Assembly (NCBI RefSeq): GCF_021391495.1
Contig: NZ_CP090063.1
Coordinates: 6,324,001 to 6,388,000, forward strand
Reading direction: 5' to 3'
Source: Amycolatopsis acidiphila
Lineage (GTDB): Bacteria; Actinomycetota; Actinomycetes; Mycobacteriales; Pseudonocardiaceae
DNA length: 64,000 nt
Shown here: piece after piece, positions 33,591 to 42,098 of the stretch
Layout of the letters: the number at the start of each line of letters is the position of its first letter
Position numbering within the stretch: position 1 is the stretch's first letter
Translations under genes and position numbers: made by a program
The notes under the pieces: generated by a model
Told to the model about the DNA's origin: nothing
The model's database searches: none
The model's input: only the letters and a program-made list of their open reading frames with translations

Positions 33591-34973
33591 TCAGAGGCTC
33601 TTCAGCTCCTCGACGATCTCGCCGACCGAGGCCTTGGCATCGCCGAAGAGCATGCTCGTCTTGGATTCGTAGAACAGGTCGTTGTCGATCCCCGCGAATC
33701 CCGAGCTCATCGAGCGCTTCAGGACGATGACCGAACGGCTCGCGCTCACGTCGAGGATCGGCATTCCGTAGATCGGGGAGCTCGCGTCGGTGCGGGCGGC
33801 GGGATTCGTCACGTCGTTCGCCCCGATCACCAGCGCCACGTCGGTCTGCGGGAACTCCGAATTGATCTCGTCCATTTCCTTCAGCTGCTCGTACGGCACA
33901 TCGGCTTCGGCGAGCAGGACGTTCATGTGCCCCGGCATCCGGCCGGCCACGGGATGAATCGCATACGCGACCGTGATTCCCTTGGCTTCCAGCAGCTGCG
34001 CCATTTCCCGCACCGCGTGCTGCGCCTGTGCCACCGCCATGCCGTAACCCGGCACGACGACGACCTGGCTCGCGTACGCCATCTGGATCGCCGTGTCGGC
34101 CGCGGTCGTGCTGCGCACCGGCCGGGCCTCCTTCGTACTGGAAGCCACCGCGGTCGTGCCGCCGAACCCGCCCGCGACGATCGCCGGGATCGAGCGGTTC
34201 ATGGCCTTCGCCATGAGGTTGGTCAGGATCGAGCCCGACGCGCCGACGATCATGCCGGCCACGATCAACGCGGTGTTGTCGAGCGCGAGGCCCATCGCGG
34301 CGGCGGACAACCCGGTGCAGGCGTTGAGCAGTGAGATGACGACGGGCATGTCCGCGCCGCCGATCGGGAGCACCACCATCAGGCCGAGCACCGCGGCGGC
34401 CAGCAGCAGCACGATCATCAGGATCTCGGCGTCCGCGCCCGCGATCACCGCGACCGCGCAGCCGACGGCGGCGAGCAGCAGCACGATGTTCGCCGGCTGT
34501 TGCAGCTGCCGCAACGTGATCGGCCGTCCCGGCAGGATCTCCTGCAACTTGCCGAACGCGACGAGCGAGCCCCAGAACGAGATGGAACCGATGAGCGCGG
34601 CGAACAGCGAGGCGATCGCGATGTACACCGGCTCGCCCGAGTAACCGTCGGTGGTGCGGAACTCGACCCACGCGATGAGCGCGACCGCGCCACCGCCGAC
34701 CCCGTTGAACAACGCGACCATCTGCGGCATCGCGGTCATCTTGACCTTGCGGGCCGCGGGCACGCCGACGAGCGCGCCGAGCACGATGCCGAGCGCGATC
34801 AGGACCCAGTTGCTCATCCCGGGCGTCAGCAGGGTCGCGACGACGGCGATGACCATGCCGACCGCGGCGATCCAGTTGCCGCGCACCGCCGTGCGCGGCC
34901 CGGTCAGCCCCATCAGGCCGTAGATGAACAACGCGAACGCGACGATGTAGAGGACGTTGATGAGATCAGTCAT
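33591..34973 (-). CDS. pntB: NAD(P) transhydrogenase, beta subunit
   Basis: 460 residues: about nine membrane helices in the first 270, then the NADP-binding dIII domain with VVPGYGMAVAQAQ, AIHPVAGRMPGHMNVLLAEA and VIGANDVTNPAAR. Couples proton entry to hydride transfer from NADH to NADP+. The ATG overlaps the end of the small membrane subunit gene by eight bases. It is the last gene of the three-gene minus-strand operon. Confidence 0.95.
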   Translation of the reverse strand: MTDLINVLYIVAFALFIYGLMGLTGPRTAVRGNWIAAVGMVIAVVATLLTPGMSNWVLIALGIVLGALVGVPAARKVKMTAMPQMVALFNGVGGGAVALIAWVEFRTTDGYSGEPVYIAIASLFAALIGSISFWGSLVAFGKLQEILPGRPITLRQLQQPANIVLLLAAVGCAVAVIAGADAEILMIVLLLAAAVLGLMVVLPIGGADMPVVISLLNACTGLSAAAMGLALDNTALIVAGMIVGASGSILTNLMAKAMNRSIPAIVAGGFGGTTAVASSTKEARPVRSTTAADTAIQMAYASQVVVVPGYGMAVAQAQHAVREMAQLLEAKGITVAYAIHPVAGRMPGHMNVLLAEADVPYEQLKEMDEINSEFPQTDVALVIGANDVTNPAARTDASSPIYGMPILDVSASRSVIVLKRSMSSGFAGIDNDLFYESKTSMLFGDAKASVGEIVEELKSL

Positions 34974-35262
34974 CGCCCTCGTCCTTCTTGCGGCCCTTGA
35001 ACATCGCGAGCATCCGGTCGGTGACCAGGAACCCGCCGACGACGTTGATCGTGCCGAACGCGATGGCGATCACCAGCAGGATCTTGTTGAGCACCCCGTC
35101 GGCGCCGAGGCCGAGCACGATCAGCCCGCCCAGCAGCACGATGCCGTGAATGGCATTGGTGCCCGACATCAGCGGCGTGTGCAAGGTGTTGGGCACCTTG
35201 GAGATCACCGCGAAGCCCACGAATCCGGCGAGCACGAGCACCGCCAGGCTTTCCACGAGCAT
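34966..35262 (-). CDS. pntAB: NAD(P) transhydrogenase, small membrane subunit
   Basis: 98 residues with three hydrophobic helices, corresponding to the C-terminal membrane part of E. coli PntA. Splitting PntA into two chains is normal in actinobacteria. VPNTLHTPLMSGTNAIHG is the family signature. The ATG at 35262 overlaps the pntAA stop (TGATG); longer starts would run into that gene. Confidence 0.92.
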   Translation of the reverse strand: MLVESLAVLVLAGFVGFAVISKVPNTLHTPLMSGTNAIHGIVLLGGLIVLGLGADGVLNKILLVIAIAFGTINVVGGFLVTDRMLAMFKGRKKDEGDD

Positions 35263-36365
35263 CAGGACTCTCCCCTCTCCCGGCCGGCGACGCACGCGCC
35301 GGCCACGATCTCGTCCGAGAAGTCGAGGGCGAGCCTGCCGTCGGCGTCCACCAGCAGCTCGACCAGTTCGGTCAGGTTCCGCGCGTAGAGCTCGCTGGCG
35401 TGGCCGGGCATCTCCGCGGCCAGGTTCAGCGGCGAGCAGATCGTGACGTCGTGCGCGACGACCTCCTTGCCCGGTTCGGTCAGCTCGCAGTTGCCGCCGG
35501 ACTCACCGGCCAGGTCGACCACCACCCCGCCCGCCGGCATCCCGCGGACGGCTTCGGCGGTGACGAGCGTGGGCGCCCTGCGGCCGGGCACCAGCGCGGT
35601 GGTGATGACGACGTCGAACTTCGTCGTCGCCTCGGTGAGCCTGCGTTGCTGCTCGGCGCGTTCGTCCTCGGTCAGCTCCCGGGCGTACCCGCCTTCGCCG
35701 ACCGCTTCGATCCCGAGGTCCAGCCAGCTCGCGCCGACCGAGCGCACCTGCTCGGCGACCTCGGGCCGCACGTCGTACCCGGTGGGCCGCGAGCCGAGTC
35801 GCTTCGCGGTCGCCAGCGCCTGCAGCCCCGCGACACCGGCGCCGAGGACGAGCACCTTCGCGGGTGGCATGGTGCCGGCGGCCGTGGTGAGCATGGGGAA
35901 GAACCTGGTCAGCCGCTCGGCGGCGAGCAGCACCGATCGATAACCGGCGACGCTGCTCTGCGAGGACAGCGCGTCCATGGCCTGGGCTCGCGTGATGCGC
36001 GGGATCGACTCCATCGCGAAGGACGTCACCCCCGCCTTGTCGAGCGCGGCGGTGGCGTCCACATCGGACAGCGGCTTGAGGAAGCCGATCAGGACGCTGC
36101 CCTTCTTGAGCCGGCTCACCTCGGCGGGTGTGGGTGGCGCGACCTTGAGCACGATGTCGGCGCTCCAGGCGTCGCCCATCTCCGCGCCCGCCTGCTCGAA
36201 CACCTCGTCCGCCAGCAGCACGCCCTCACCTGCCCCGGACTCGACGAGCACCCGCAGCTTGCGCCCCACCAGCCGTTCGACCAGCTTGGGCACGAGCGCG
36301 ACGCGCCGCTCACCCGGTAACGATTCGCGGACGACGCCGACCGACAACGGCACGGTCTCGACCAC
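35262..36365 (-). CDS. pntAA: NAD(P) transhydrogenase, NAD-binding alpha subunit
   Basis: 367 residues, cytoplasmic dI domain. The N-terminus GVVRESLPGERRVALVP and the NAD fold VLVLGAGVAGLQALATAKRLG are characteristic, with the mobile-loop YARELTEDE region following. First gene of the operon. The complex supplies NADPH, which suits the nearby desaturase and fatty acid genes, though no direct link is shown. Confidence 0.95.
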   Translation of the reverse strand: MVETVPLSVGVVRESLPGERRVALVPKLVERLVGRKLRVLVESGAGEGVLLADEVFEQAGAEMGDAWSADIVLKVAPPTPAEVSRLKKGSVLIGFLKPLSDVDATAALDKAGVTSFAMESIPRITRAQAMDALSSQSSVAGYRSVLLAAERLTRFFPMLTTAAGTMPPAKVLVLGAGVAGLQALATAKRLGSRPTGYDVRPEVAEQVRSVGASWLDLGIEAVGEGGYARELTEDERAEQQRRLTEATTKFDVVITTALVPGRRAPTLVTAEAVRGMPAGGVVVDLAGESGGNCELTEPGKEVVAHDVTICSPLNLAAEMPGHASELYARNLTELVELLVDADGRLALDFSDEIVAGACVAGRERGES

Positions 36366-36437
36366 GGTGCACCACCTCCTCGCTGAGGACGGGCGATCAT
36401 GCCAGTTCTATCAGCAAAGGGCCACCGGGAAGCGGCG

Positions 36438-37097
36438 TCAAGTCTCGCTGTGCCAGTTCGGGACACCGAGCAGGATGAGGCGGAGGCGTTTTTCCGCCGT
36501 CCGGACGATGCGCTCGTCGGTCCCGGCGTCCCGCGGGCGCGCCTCGATCAGCTCCAGCACGGTCGCCTGCATCGCGGTGACGATGAGGTCGGCCATCATG
36601 TGCAGGTCCTCGGTCGACCAGTGCCGCAGGTAGGGGAACCGGGCCAGGTCCACGGCGAGCTCGCTGGCGAACAGCCTGAGCTCGATCGCGACGGCCCGCG
36701 CCACGGCGCCGGTGCCCCCGTAGCGCTCGCGGGTGAGGAAGCGGAAGTGGTCCTCGTGTGCACGGACGTGCTCGTAGAGCGTGCGGACCGAGACCCGGAT
36801 GAGGTCGGCCGACGCGCGTGGCTCGCGGCGCACCGAGCGGATCATGTCGCGCAGGGTGCGCATCGACTCCTCGACCAGCGCCACGCCCAGCTCGTCCATC
36901 GAGGCGAAGTGCCGGTAGAACGCCGTCGGCACGATGCCGGCCTGCTTGGTGACCTCGCGAAGGCTGAGGCTGCCGAAGCCGCGGTCGGCCAGCAGGCCCA
37001 GCGCCGAGTCCAGCAGCGCGCGCCTGGTTCGTTCCTTGCGCTCGTGGCGCGTGATCGGTTCCGCGGTCACAGGGCTCAGCGTACGTCCGGCCATCAT
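36438..37097 (-). CDS. TetR-family repressor of the desaturase operon
   Basis: 219 residues from the ATG at 37097, which has GAGGTGG five bases upstream. The TetR DNA-binding domain covers about 25-70: RRALLDSALGLLADRGF, then SLREVTKQAGIVPTAFYRHF. The gene is divergent from the ferredoxin reductase/desaturase operon. A palindrome between the starts (37144-37161) is the likely operator. Acyl-CoA sensing, as for FadR/DesT-type TetR proteins, is plausible. Confidence 0.85.
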   Translation of the reverse strand: MMAGRTLSPVTAEPITRHERKERTRRALLDSALGLLADRGFGSLSLREVTKQAGIVPTAFYRHFASMDELGVALVEESMRTLRDMIRSVRREPRASADLIRVSVRTLYEHVRAHEDHFRFLTRERYGGTGAVARAVAIELRLFASELAVDLARFPYLRHWSTEDLHMMADLIVTAMQATVLELIEARPRDAGTDERIVRTAEKRLRLILLGVPNWHSET

Positions 37098-37143
37098 GTA
37101 GGCCACCTCACCTTGCGTCCTGGCTCCGCTGCCCTCATCCTTG

Positions 37144-37161
37144 AGTGTACAGATGTTCACT
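37144..37161. promoter_or_regulatory. Candidate TetR operator for the desaturase operon
   Basis: AGTGTACAGATGTTCACT has 14 of 18 positions symmetric and fits AGTGnACAnnTGTnCACT. It lies 13 bases before the ferredoxin reductase ATG and 47 bases from the divergent TetR start, where bound repressor could block both. Confidence 0.55.
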
Positions 37162-37173
37162 GTTGGAGGACCG

Positions 37174-38217
37174 ATGGGCAAGCTGGCCTCGCTCGCCGAA
37201 GCACTGCTCACCCCGCACGGCATGGACCGGTACCTCGAGCTGGTCGACCCGATGCTGGTCCGGCGCGACCTGCGCGGGGTGGTCACCGCCGTGCGCAGGC
37301 AGACGACCGACACCGTGACGCTGACGCTGCGGCCCAGCCGGGCCTGGCGGGGATTCACGGCCGGCCAGTACGTGCGGCTCACCGTCGACATCGACGGCGT
37401 GCGGCGCACCCGGTGTTACTCACCCACCGGTTCGCAGCACCACGACGGGCTCGAACTGACCGTCAAGGCCGACCCGCAGGGCCTCGTCTCACGGCATCTG
37501 CACACGCACGCGCGGCCGGGTCTCGTGCTCGGGCTGTCCCAGCCGGACGGCACGTTCACCCTGCCCCACCCGCGCCCGGAACGGCTCGTGCTCATCAGCG
37601 GCGGCAGCGGGATCACCCCCGTGCTGTCGATGCTGCGCACGCTCGCCGACGAGGGCCACGACGGCGAAGTCGTGTTCCTGCACTACGCCAACAGCGCCGA
37701 CGACGTGCTCCACCGCGACGAGCTCGCGGCACTCGAACGGCCCAACTTGCGCGTCGTGCTGGGCTATACGGATGACGGCGAGTACTTCTCCCTGGAACAC
37801 CTGAAGACCGCCGCACCCTGGTACGACACCGCCGAGAGCTACCTCTGCGGGCCGAAGCAGTTGATGGACCCGGTCCGCGAGCTGTACGCGGCCGAAGGCT
37901 TGAGTGAACGATTGCACACCGAAGAGTTCACCCCGCCGGAGTTGACGTTCGACACCGGGAGCGCGACCGGGCAGGTCCGGTTCGCCCACAGCGGCCGGGA
38001 GGTCGAGAACTCCGGCCGTCCGCTGCTCGAACAGGCCGAGACCGCGGGCCTGCGCCCGGAACACGGCTGCCGGATGGGCATCTGCTTCTCGTGCACCCAG
38101 GTCAAGACCCGGGGCACGGTGCGCAACGCCAAGTCCGGCGAGCTGCTGAGCGAAGAGAACGAAGAGATCCAGCTGTGCATCTCCGTACCCGTCGGGGACG
38201 TCGAGATCAACTGTTAG
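37174..38217 (+). CDS. Ferredoxin reductase with C-terminal [2Fe-2S] domain (Rv3230c-like)
   Basis: 347 residues. A FAD-binding barrel (RCYSPTGS motif) is followed by an NAD(P)H domain (LISGGSGITPVLSML) and a plant-type ferredoxin with cluster ligands in HGCRMGICFSC and a last Cys in QLCISV. It donates electrons to the desaturase encoded 11 bases downstream. M. tuberculosis Rv3230c does this for DesA3. I chose the ATG at 37174, which follows GGAGGA; an upstream start at 37141 would overlap the operator. Confidence 0.9.
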   Translation: MGKLASLAEALLTPHGMDRYLELVDPMLVRRDLRGVVTAVRRQTTDTVTLTLRPSRAWRGFTAGQYVRLTVDIDGVRRTRCYSPTGSQHHDGLELTVKADPQGLVSRHLHTHARPGLVLGLSQPDGTFTLPHPRPERLVLISGGSGITPVLSMLRTLADEGHDGEVVFLHYANSADDVLHRDELAALERPNLRVVLGYTDDGEYFSLEHLKTAAPWYDTAESYLCGPKQLMDPVRELYAAEGLSERLHTEEFTPPELTFDTGSATGQVRFAHSGREVENSGRPLLEQAETAGLRPEHGCRMGICFSCTQVKTRGTVRNAKSGELLSEENEEIQLCISVPVGDVEINC

Positions 38218-38228
38218 GAGACAAGCCC

Positions 38229-39335
38229 ATGACCGGTTTGCAGGACCGGCTCACGCCGGCACAGATCGAGGAGTTCGGCCGGGAGATGGACGCGATCCGC
38301 AGGCGGATCGTGGCCGACCTCGGCGCGCAGGACGTCGACTACATCCAGAACGTCATCAAGACCCAGCGCGGCCTGGAGGTCGCCGGGCGGGCGCTGATGT
38401 ACTTCCCGCCCGCGTGGCCCGCCGCGGTGACGGCGCTGGCGGTCTCGAAGATCCTCGACAACATGGAGATCGGCCACAACGTCATGCACGGCCAGTACGA
38501 CTGGACCCGCGACCCGGCGCTGAGCTCCCAGAAGTTCGAGTGGGACAACGTGGCGCCGGCGGAGAACTGGCGGCACTCGCACAACTACGTGCACCACACC
38601 TACACGAACATCCTCGACAAGGACCGGGACATCGGGTACGGCATCCTGCGGATCGACCCGGCGCAGAAGTGGCATCCGTACTACCTGGGCAACCCGGTGT
38701 ACGCGACGCTGCTGGCGTTCATCTTCCAGTGGGGCGTGATGCTGCACGACCTGGAGTTCGACCGGATCGTGCGCGGCGAGCGGACCTGGGCGGACACCAA
38801 GGACGTCCGCGGCAAGATGCTGCGCAAGGCCGCGCGCCAGGTCGGCAAGGACTACGTGTTGTTCCCGCTGCTCACCGGCCCCCTCGCGCCGCTGACGTTC
38901 GCCGGCAACGCGACGGCCAACCTCGCGCGCAACCTGTGGGCGTTCTCGATCATCTTCTGCGGCCACTTCCCGGCGGACGTGGAGAGCTTCACCGAGGAGG
39001 AGACCGAGAACGAGAGCCGAGGGCAGTGGTACCTGCGGCAGATCCTCGGCTCGGCGAACATCACCGGCGGCAAGCTGTTCCACATCATGTCGGGCAACCT
39101 GTCCCACCAGATCGAGCACCACCTGTTCCCCGACATCCCCGCCCGCCGCTACCCGCAGATCGCGGCCGAGGTGCGCGCGATCTGCGAGAAGTACGGCCTG
39201 CCGTACAACACCGGGCCGCTGCACAAGCAGCTGTTCTCGGTGGCGAAGAAGCTCGTGAAGCTCGCGCTGCCGCCTACCCCGCAGCGGGAATCGGAGGAGC
39301 CCTCTACGCTGGGTGCGGAACCGAAGGCGGCGTAA
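38229..39335 (+). CDS. Membrane acyl-CoA/lipid desaturase (DesA3-like)
   Basis: 368 residues. Three histidine boxes bind the di-iron site: H83-xxx-H87 (HNVMH), H118-xxx-HH (HNYVHH) and HQIEHH near residue 290. Hydrophobic segments surround them. By analogy with mycobacterial DesA3 it introduces a double bond, probably delta-9, into stearoyl-type chains. AGGAG lies before the ATG. Co-transcribed with its reductase. Confidence 0.9.
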   Translation: MTGLQDRLTPAQIEEFGREMDAIRRRIVADLGAQDVDYIQNVIKTQRGLEVAGRALMYFPPAWPAAVTALAVSKILDNMEIGHNVMHGQYDWTRDPALSSQKFEWDNVAPAENWRHSHNYVHHTYTNILDKDRDIGYGILRIDPAQKWHPYYLGNPVYATLLAFIFQWGVMLHDLEFDRIVRGERTWADTKDVRGKMLRKAARQVGKDYVLFPLLTGPLAPLTFAGNATANLARNLWAFSIIFCGHFPADVESFTEEETENESRGQWYLRQILGSANITGGKLFHIMSGNLSHQIEHHLFPDIPARRYPQIAAEVRAICEKYGLPYNTGPLHKQLFSVAKKLVKLALPPTPQRESEEPSTLGAEPKAA

Positions 39336-39344
39336 GGACTTCAC

Positions 39345-39554
39345 ATGGTGGGCCAGTTCGAGCGGGGCAAGGACACGGTGCAGGTGCTGACCGAGACGGC
39401 GGCCACGCACATCGGCAAGATCGCGACCATCATCACCGGCGCGGTGCGCGACGTCGCCAGGGAGACCGGCGACTGGCTCACCGAGGTCATCGAGATGCGC
39501 GAGGCGTCGAAGCGCGCGCAGGCCGACGACGATCGTCAGTCCACTGTGGACTAG
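39345..39554 (+). CDS. Small protein downstream of the desaturase
   Basis: 69 residues, no transmembrane segment, mixed amphipathic helix (THIGKIATIITGAVRDVARE) and a charged tail. The ATG is nine bases after the desaturase stop with AAGGA upstream, so it is probably the third gene of the operon. The family is not recognised. Its stop overlaps the convergent monooxygenase stop by four bases. Confidence 0.65.
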   Translation: MVGQFERGKDTVQVLTETAATHIGKIATIITGAVRDVARETGDWLTEVIEMREASKRAQADDDRQSTVD

Positions 39555-40888
39555 CTCGGCCTCGCCAGGCCCAGGTGGTCGCGCAGGGTGGGGCCGGTGT
39601 AGTCGGTGCGGAAGACGCCGCGTTCCTGCAGCAGCGGCACCACCTTGTCCGCGAACGGGTCCAGCCCGCCGGGCGTGACGTGCGGGACGAGGATGAACCC
39701 GTCGCTCGCGTCGGACTGCACCAGGTCGTTGATCGCCTCGGCCACGCTCGACGGCGAGCCGATGAAGTTCTGCCGCCCGGTTACCTCGATCATCAGCTCC
39801 CGGATCGACAGGTTCTTCGCCTCGGCCAGCTCACGCCACTGCTTCGCCGTCGCCAGCGGGTCGCGGTACATCCGCGTCTGCGCCCGGCCCTTGGCGATGG
39901 TGTGCTCACCCGTCACCGGTTCGACGTCGGGCAGCGGCCCGTCCGGGTCGTAGTCGGACAGGTCCCGGTTCCACACCTGTTCCAGGAACCTGATCGCCGT
40001 CTGCCCGCTCACCTGCTGGCGCCGCACCACGTCCGCGAGCTCGTGGGCCTCGGCGTCGGTGTCGCCGAGCACGAAGGTCGCCGCGGGCAGCACGACCAGA
40101 TCCGAGTGCTTGCGCCCGTACTTCGCCAGCCGTCCCTTGACGTCGGCGTAGAACGCCTGGCCTGCCTCCTTCGTGCCGTGCCGGGTGAAGATCGCGTCGG
40201 CCGTCGCCGCGGCGAACTCGCGGCCCTCCTCGGAGTCCCCGGCCTGCAGGATGACCGGCCGCCCCTGCGGGCTTCGCGGCACGGTGAACCGGCCGGAGAT
40301 GTCGAACTGCTCGTCGTGCCGCTCGAACGCGCCCACGTCGTCGCGGGCGACGAACCGGCCGGACGCCTTGTCCGCCACCACGTCCCCGTCGCGCCACGAG
40401 TCGAACAGCTCGGCCGCGGTCTCCAGGAACCGCTTCGCGCGCACGTACCGCTGGTCCTCCGGCAGGAACCCGCCGCGCCGGAAGTTCTCGCCCGTGAAGG
40501 CGTCCCAGGACGTCACGACGTTCCACCCGGCGCGCCCCGCCGAGAGGTGGTCGAGGCTCGCGAACTGGCGCGCGACCTCGTAGGGCTCGTTGAACGTGGA
40601 GTTGATCGTGCCCGTCAGGCCGAGCCGCTCGGTGACCGCCGCGAGCGCCGCCAGCACCGCGAACGTGTCCGGCCTGCCGACCACGTCGAGGTCGTAGATC
40701 TTGCCGCCCTGCTCGCGCAGCCGCAGCCCCTCGGCGAGGAAGAAGAAGTCGAACTTCGCGCGTTCGGCCGTCTGCGCGAGGCGGACGAACGAGCTGAACT
40801 CGATGTGGCTGCCCGCTGCCGGGTCGCTCCACACGGTCGTGTTGTTGACGCCGGGAAAGTGCGCGGCCAGGTGGATCTGCTTGGGCAT
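39551..40888 (-). CDS. LLM-class flavin-dependent monooxygenase (NtaA/SnaA/DszA type)
   Basis: 445 residues, bacterial-luciferase-like barrel using reduced FMN. Typical segments are FFFLAEGLRLRE near the N-terminus, TINSTFNEPYEVARQFASLDHLS, GRAGWNVVTS and GRPVILQAGDSEEGREFAA. NtaA-type enzymes oxidise chelators, thiophenes or sulfonates; the substrate here cannot be read. It follows the second LLM gene after nine bases and is probably co-transcribed with it. Confidence 0.87.
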   Translation of the reverse strand: MPKQIHLAAHFPGVNNTTVWSDPAAGSHIEFSSFVRLAQTAERAKFDFFFLAEGLRLREQGGKIYDLDVVGRPDTFAVLAALAAVTERLGLTGTINSTFNEPYEVARQFASLDHLSAGRAGWNVVTSWDAFTGENFRRGGFLPEDQRYVRAKRFLETAAELFDSWRDGDVVADKASGRFVARDDVGAFERHDEQFDISGRFTVPRSPQGRPVILQAGDSEEGREFAAATADAIFTRHGTKEAGQAFYADVKGRLAKYGRKHSDLVVLPAATFVLGDTDAEAHELADVVRRQQVSGQTAIRFLEQVWNRDLSDYDPDGPLPDVEPVTGEHTIAKGRAQTRMYRDPLATAKQWRELAEAKNLSIRELMIEVTGRQNFIGSPSSVAEAINDLVQSDASDGFILVPHVTPGGLDPFADKVVPLLQERGVFRTDYTGPTLRDHLGLARPS

Positions 40889-40897
40889 TTCAGCTCC

Positions 40898-41962
40898 TCA
40901 GGCGGCGTAACGGTTGGCCGGACGGTCCAGGCCGAGCAGCCCGCGCAGGGTGCTCGCCTCGTACTCGCGGCGGAACACGCCGCGCTGCCGCAGCTCGGGC
41001 ACGAGCCCTCGGGTGATCGCGGTCAGGTCGTGCGGGATCGCGGCGGGCCGCAGGCGGAACCCGAACGTGGGCCGGTCGAGCAGCCGCTCCGCCAGCTGCG
41101 CGGGCGTGCCGACGAAGATCTCCGCGTCGGAGGTGTACTCCTCCCCGGCCACCTCGTCGAGCCGGGCCTTGCGGTCGCGGGCCGCCTGCTCGGTCTCGTC
41201 GAGGAACACCACCAGGTCGGTGAACACCAGCGGCCCGGCCACCGGCGCGTCCCGCTCGGTCACGAACACCAGGTCGGCGCCGCGCTCGGCGAGCCGGTAC
41301 GTCACGGGCACGTGCGCGAGGACCGCGACCGGCGGCTGGCCCTGCGGCGGGCGCGGCGTGATCGACGGGCCCTTGACGCTGAAGAAGCGGCCTTCGAAGT
41401 CGATGTAGTGCAGCTTGTCCCGGTCGACGAAGCGGCCGGTCGCGACGTCGCGGATCTCGGCGTCGTCCTCCCAGCTGTCCCACAGCCGTCGCACGACCTC
41501 GACGTAGTCCGCCGCCTCGTCGAACAGGTCCTCGCGCGAGGGCACCTGGCGGCGGCCGAAGTGGTCGGCGTCGCGCTGCTGGGCCGTGATCCGGACCCGC
41601 ACACCCGCCCGGCCCGTGCTGACGTAGTCGAGGGTCGCGATCGCCTTCGAGATGTGGAACGGCTCGGTGTGCGTGGCGACGACCGTCGGCACGAACCCGA
41701 GGTGGCGGGTCGCCGGGGCGACACGGGACGCGATCAGCACCGCGTCGAGCCGGCCCTGCACCCGGTCGGCCCGGTCGGTCTGCGGCGCGAGCGAGTCCTC
41801 GATGGTGACGAAGTCCAGCAGGCCGCGCTCGGCCTCGGCCGCGAGGTCGACCCAGTACCCGGCGGTGAACAGCTCCCCTGGCCGGGCGTCCGGTTCGCGC
41901 CACGCCGCGGGGTGCCAGCCGGCCCCATCGAGCGCGGCGGCGAGGCGGAGACTCTGCGACAT
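40898..41962 (-). CDS. LLM-class flavin-dependent oxidoreductase
   Basis: 354 residues from the ATG at 41962; upstream in-frame starts reach into the divergent gap and have no good site. Family segments: DFVTIEDSLAP, VVATHTEPFHISKAIATLDYVSTGRAG and a C-terminal GTPAQLAERLL. First gene of a two-gene minus-strand operon. A pair of different LLM enzymes suggests a desulfonation or heteroatom-oxidation step; no transporter or flavin reductase is adjacent. Confidence 0.85.
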   Translation of the reverse strand: MSQSLRLAAALDGAGWHPAAWREPDARPGELFTAGYWVDLAAEAERGLLDFVTIEDSLAPQTDRADRVQGRLDAVLIASRVAPATRHLGFVPTVVATHTEPFHISKAIATLDYVSTGRAGVRVRITAQQRDADHFGRRQVPSREDLFDEAADYVEVVRRLWDSWEDDAEIRDVATGRFVDRDKLHYIDFEGRFFSVKGPSITPRPPQGQPPVAVLAHVPVTYRLAERGADLVFVTERDAPVAGPLVFTDLVVFLDETEQAARDRKARLDEVAGEEYTSDAEIFVGTPAQLAERLLDRPTFGFRLRPAAIPHDLTAITRGLVPELRQRGVFRREYEASTLRGLLGLDRPANRYAA

Positions 41963-42098
41963 GCCCTCATCCTTTCGCCGGACGACCTTTCCCGGTTGAA
42001 GCGATCCACCACCCCTGGCTATTTCCGGTACCAAGGAGTGGGAAACGGTAGGGGAAACCCGGTGGGCGGCGAGGGTGCCCGCAAGGCAGGCTGAAACC

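Noticed and set aside
38414..42094. 1226-codon plus-strand open frame
   Set aside because: It runs across the desaturase, the small gene and both LLM genes in other frames and gives low-complexity Arg/Gly/Ala sequence.
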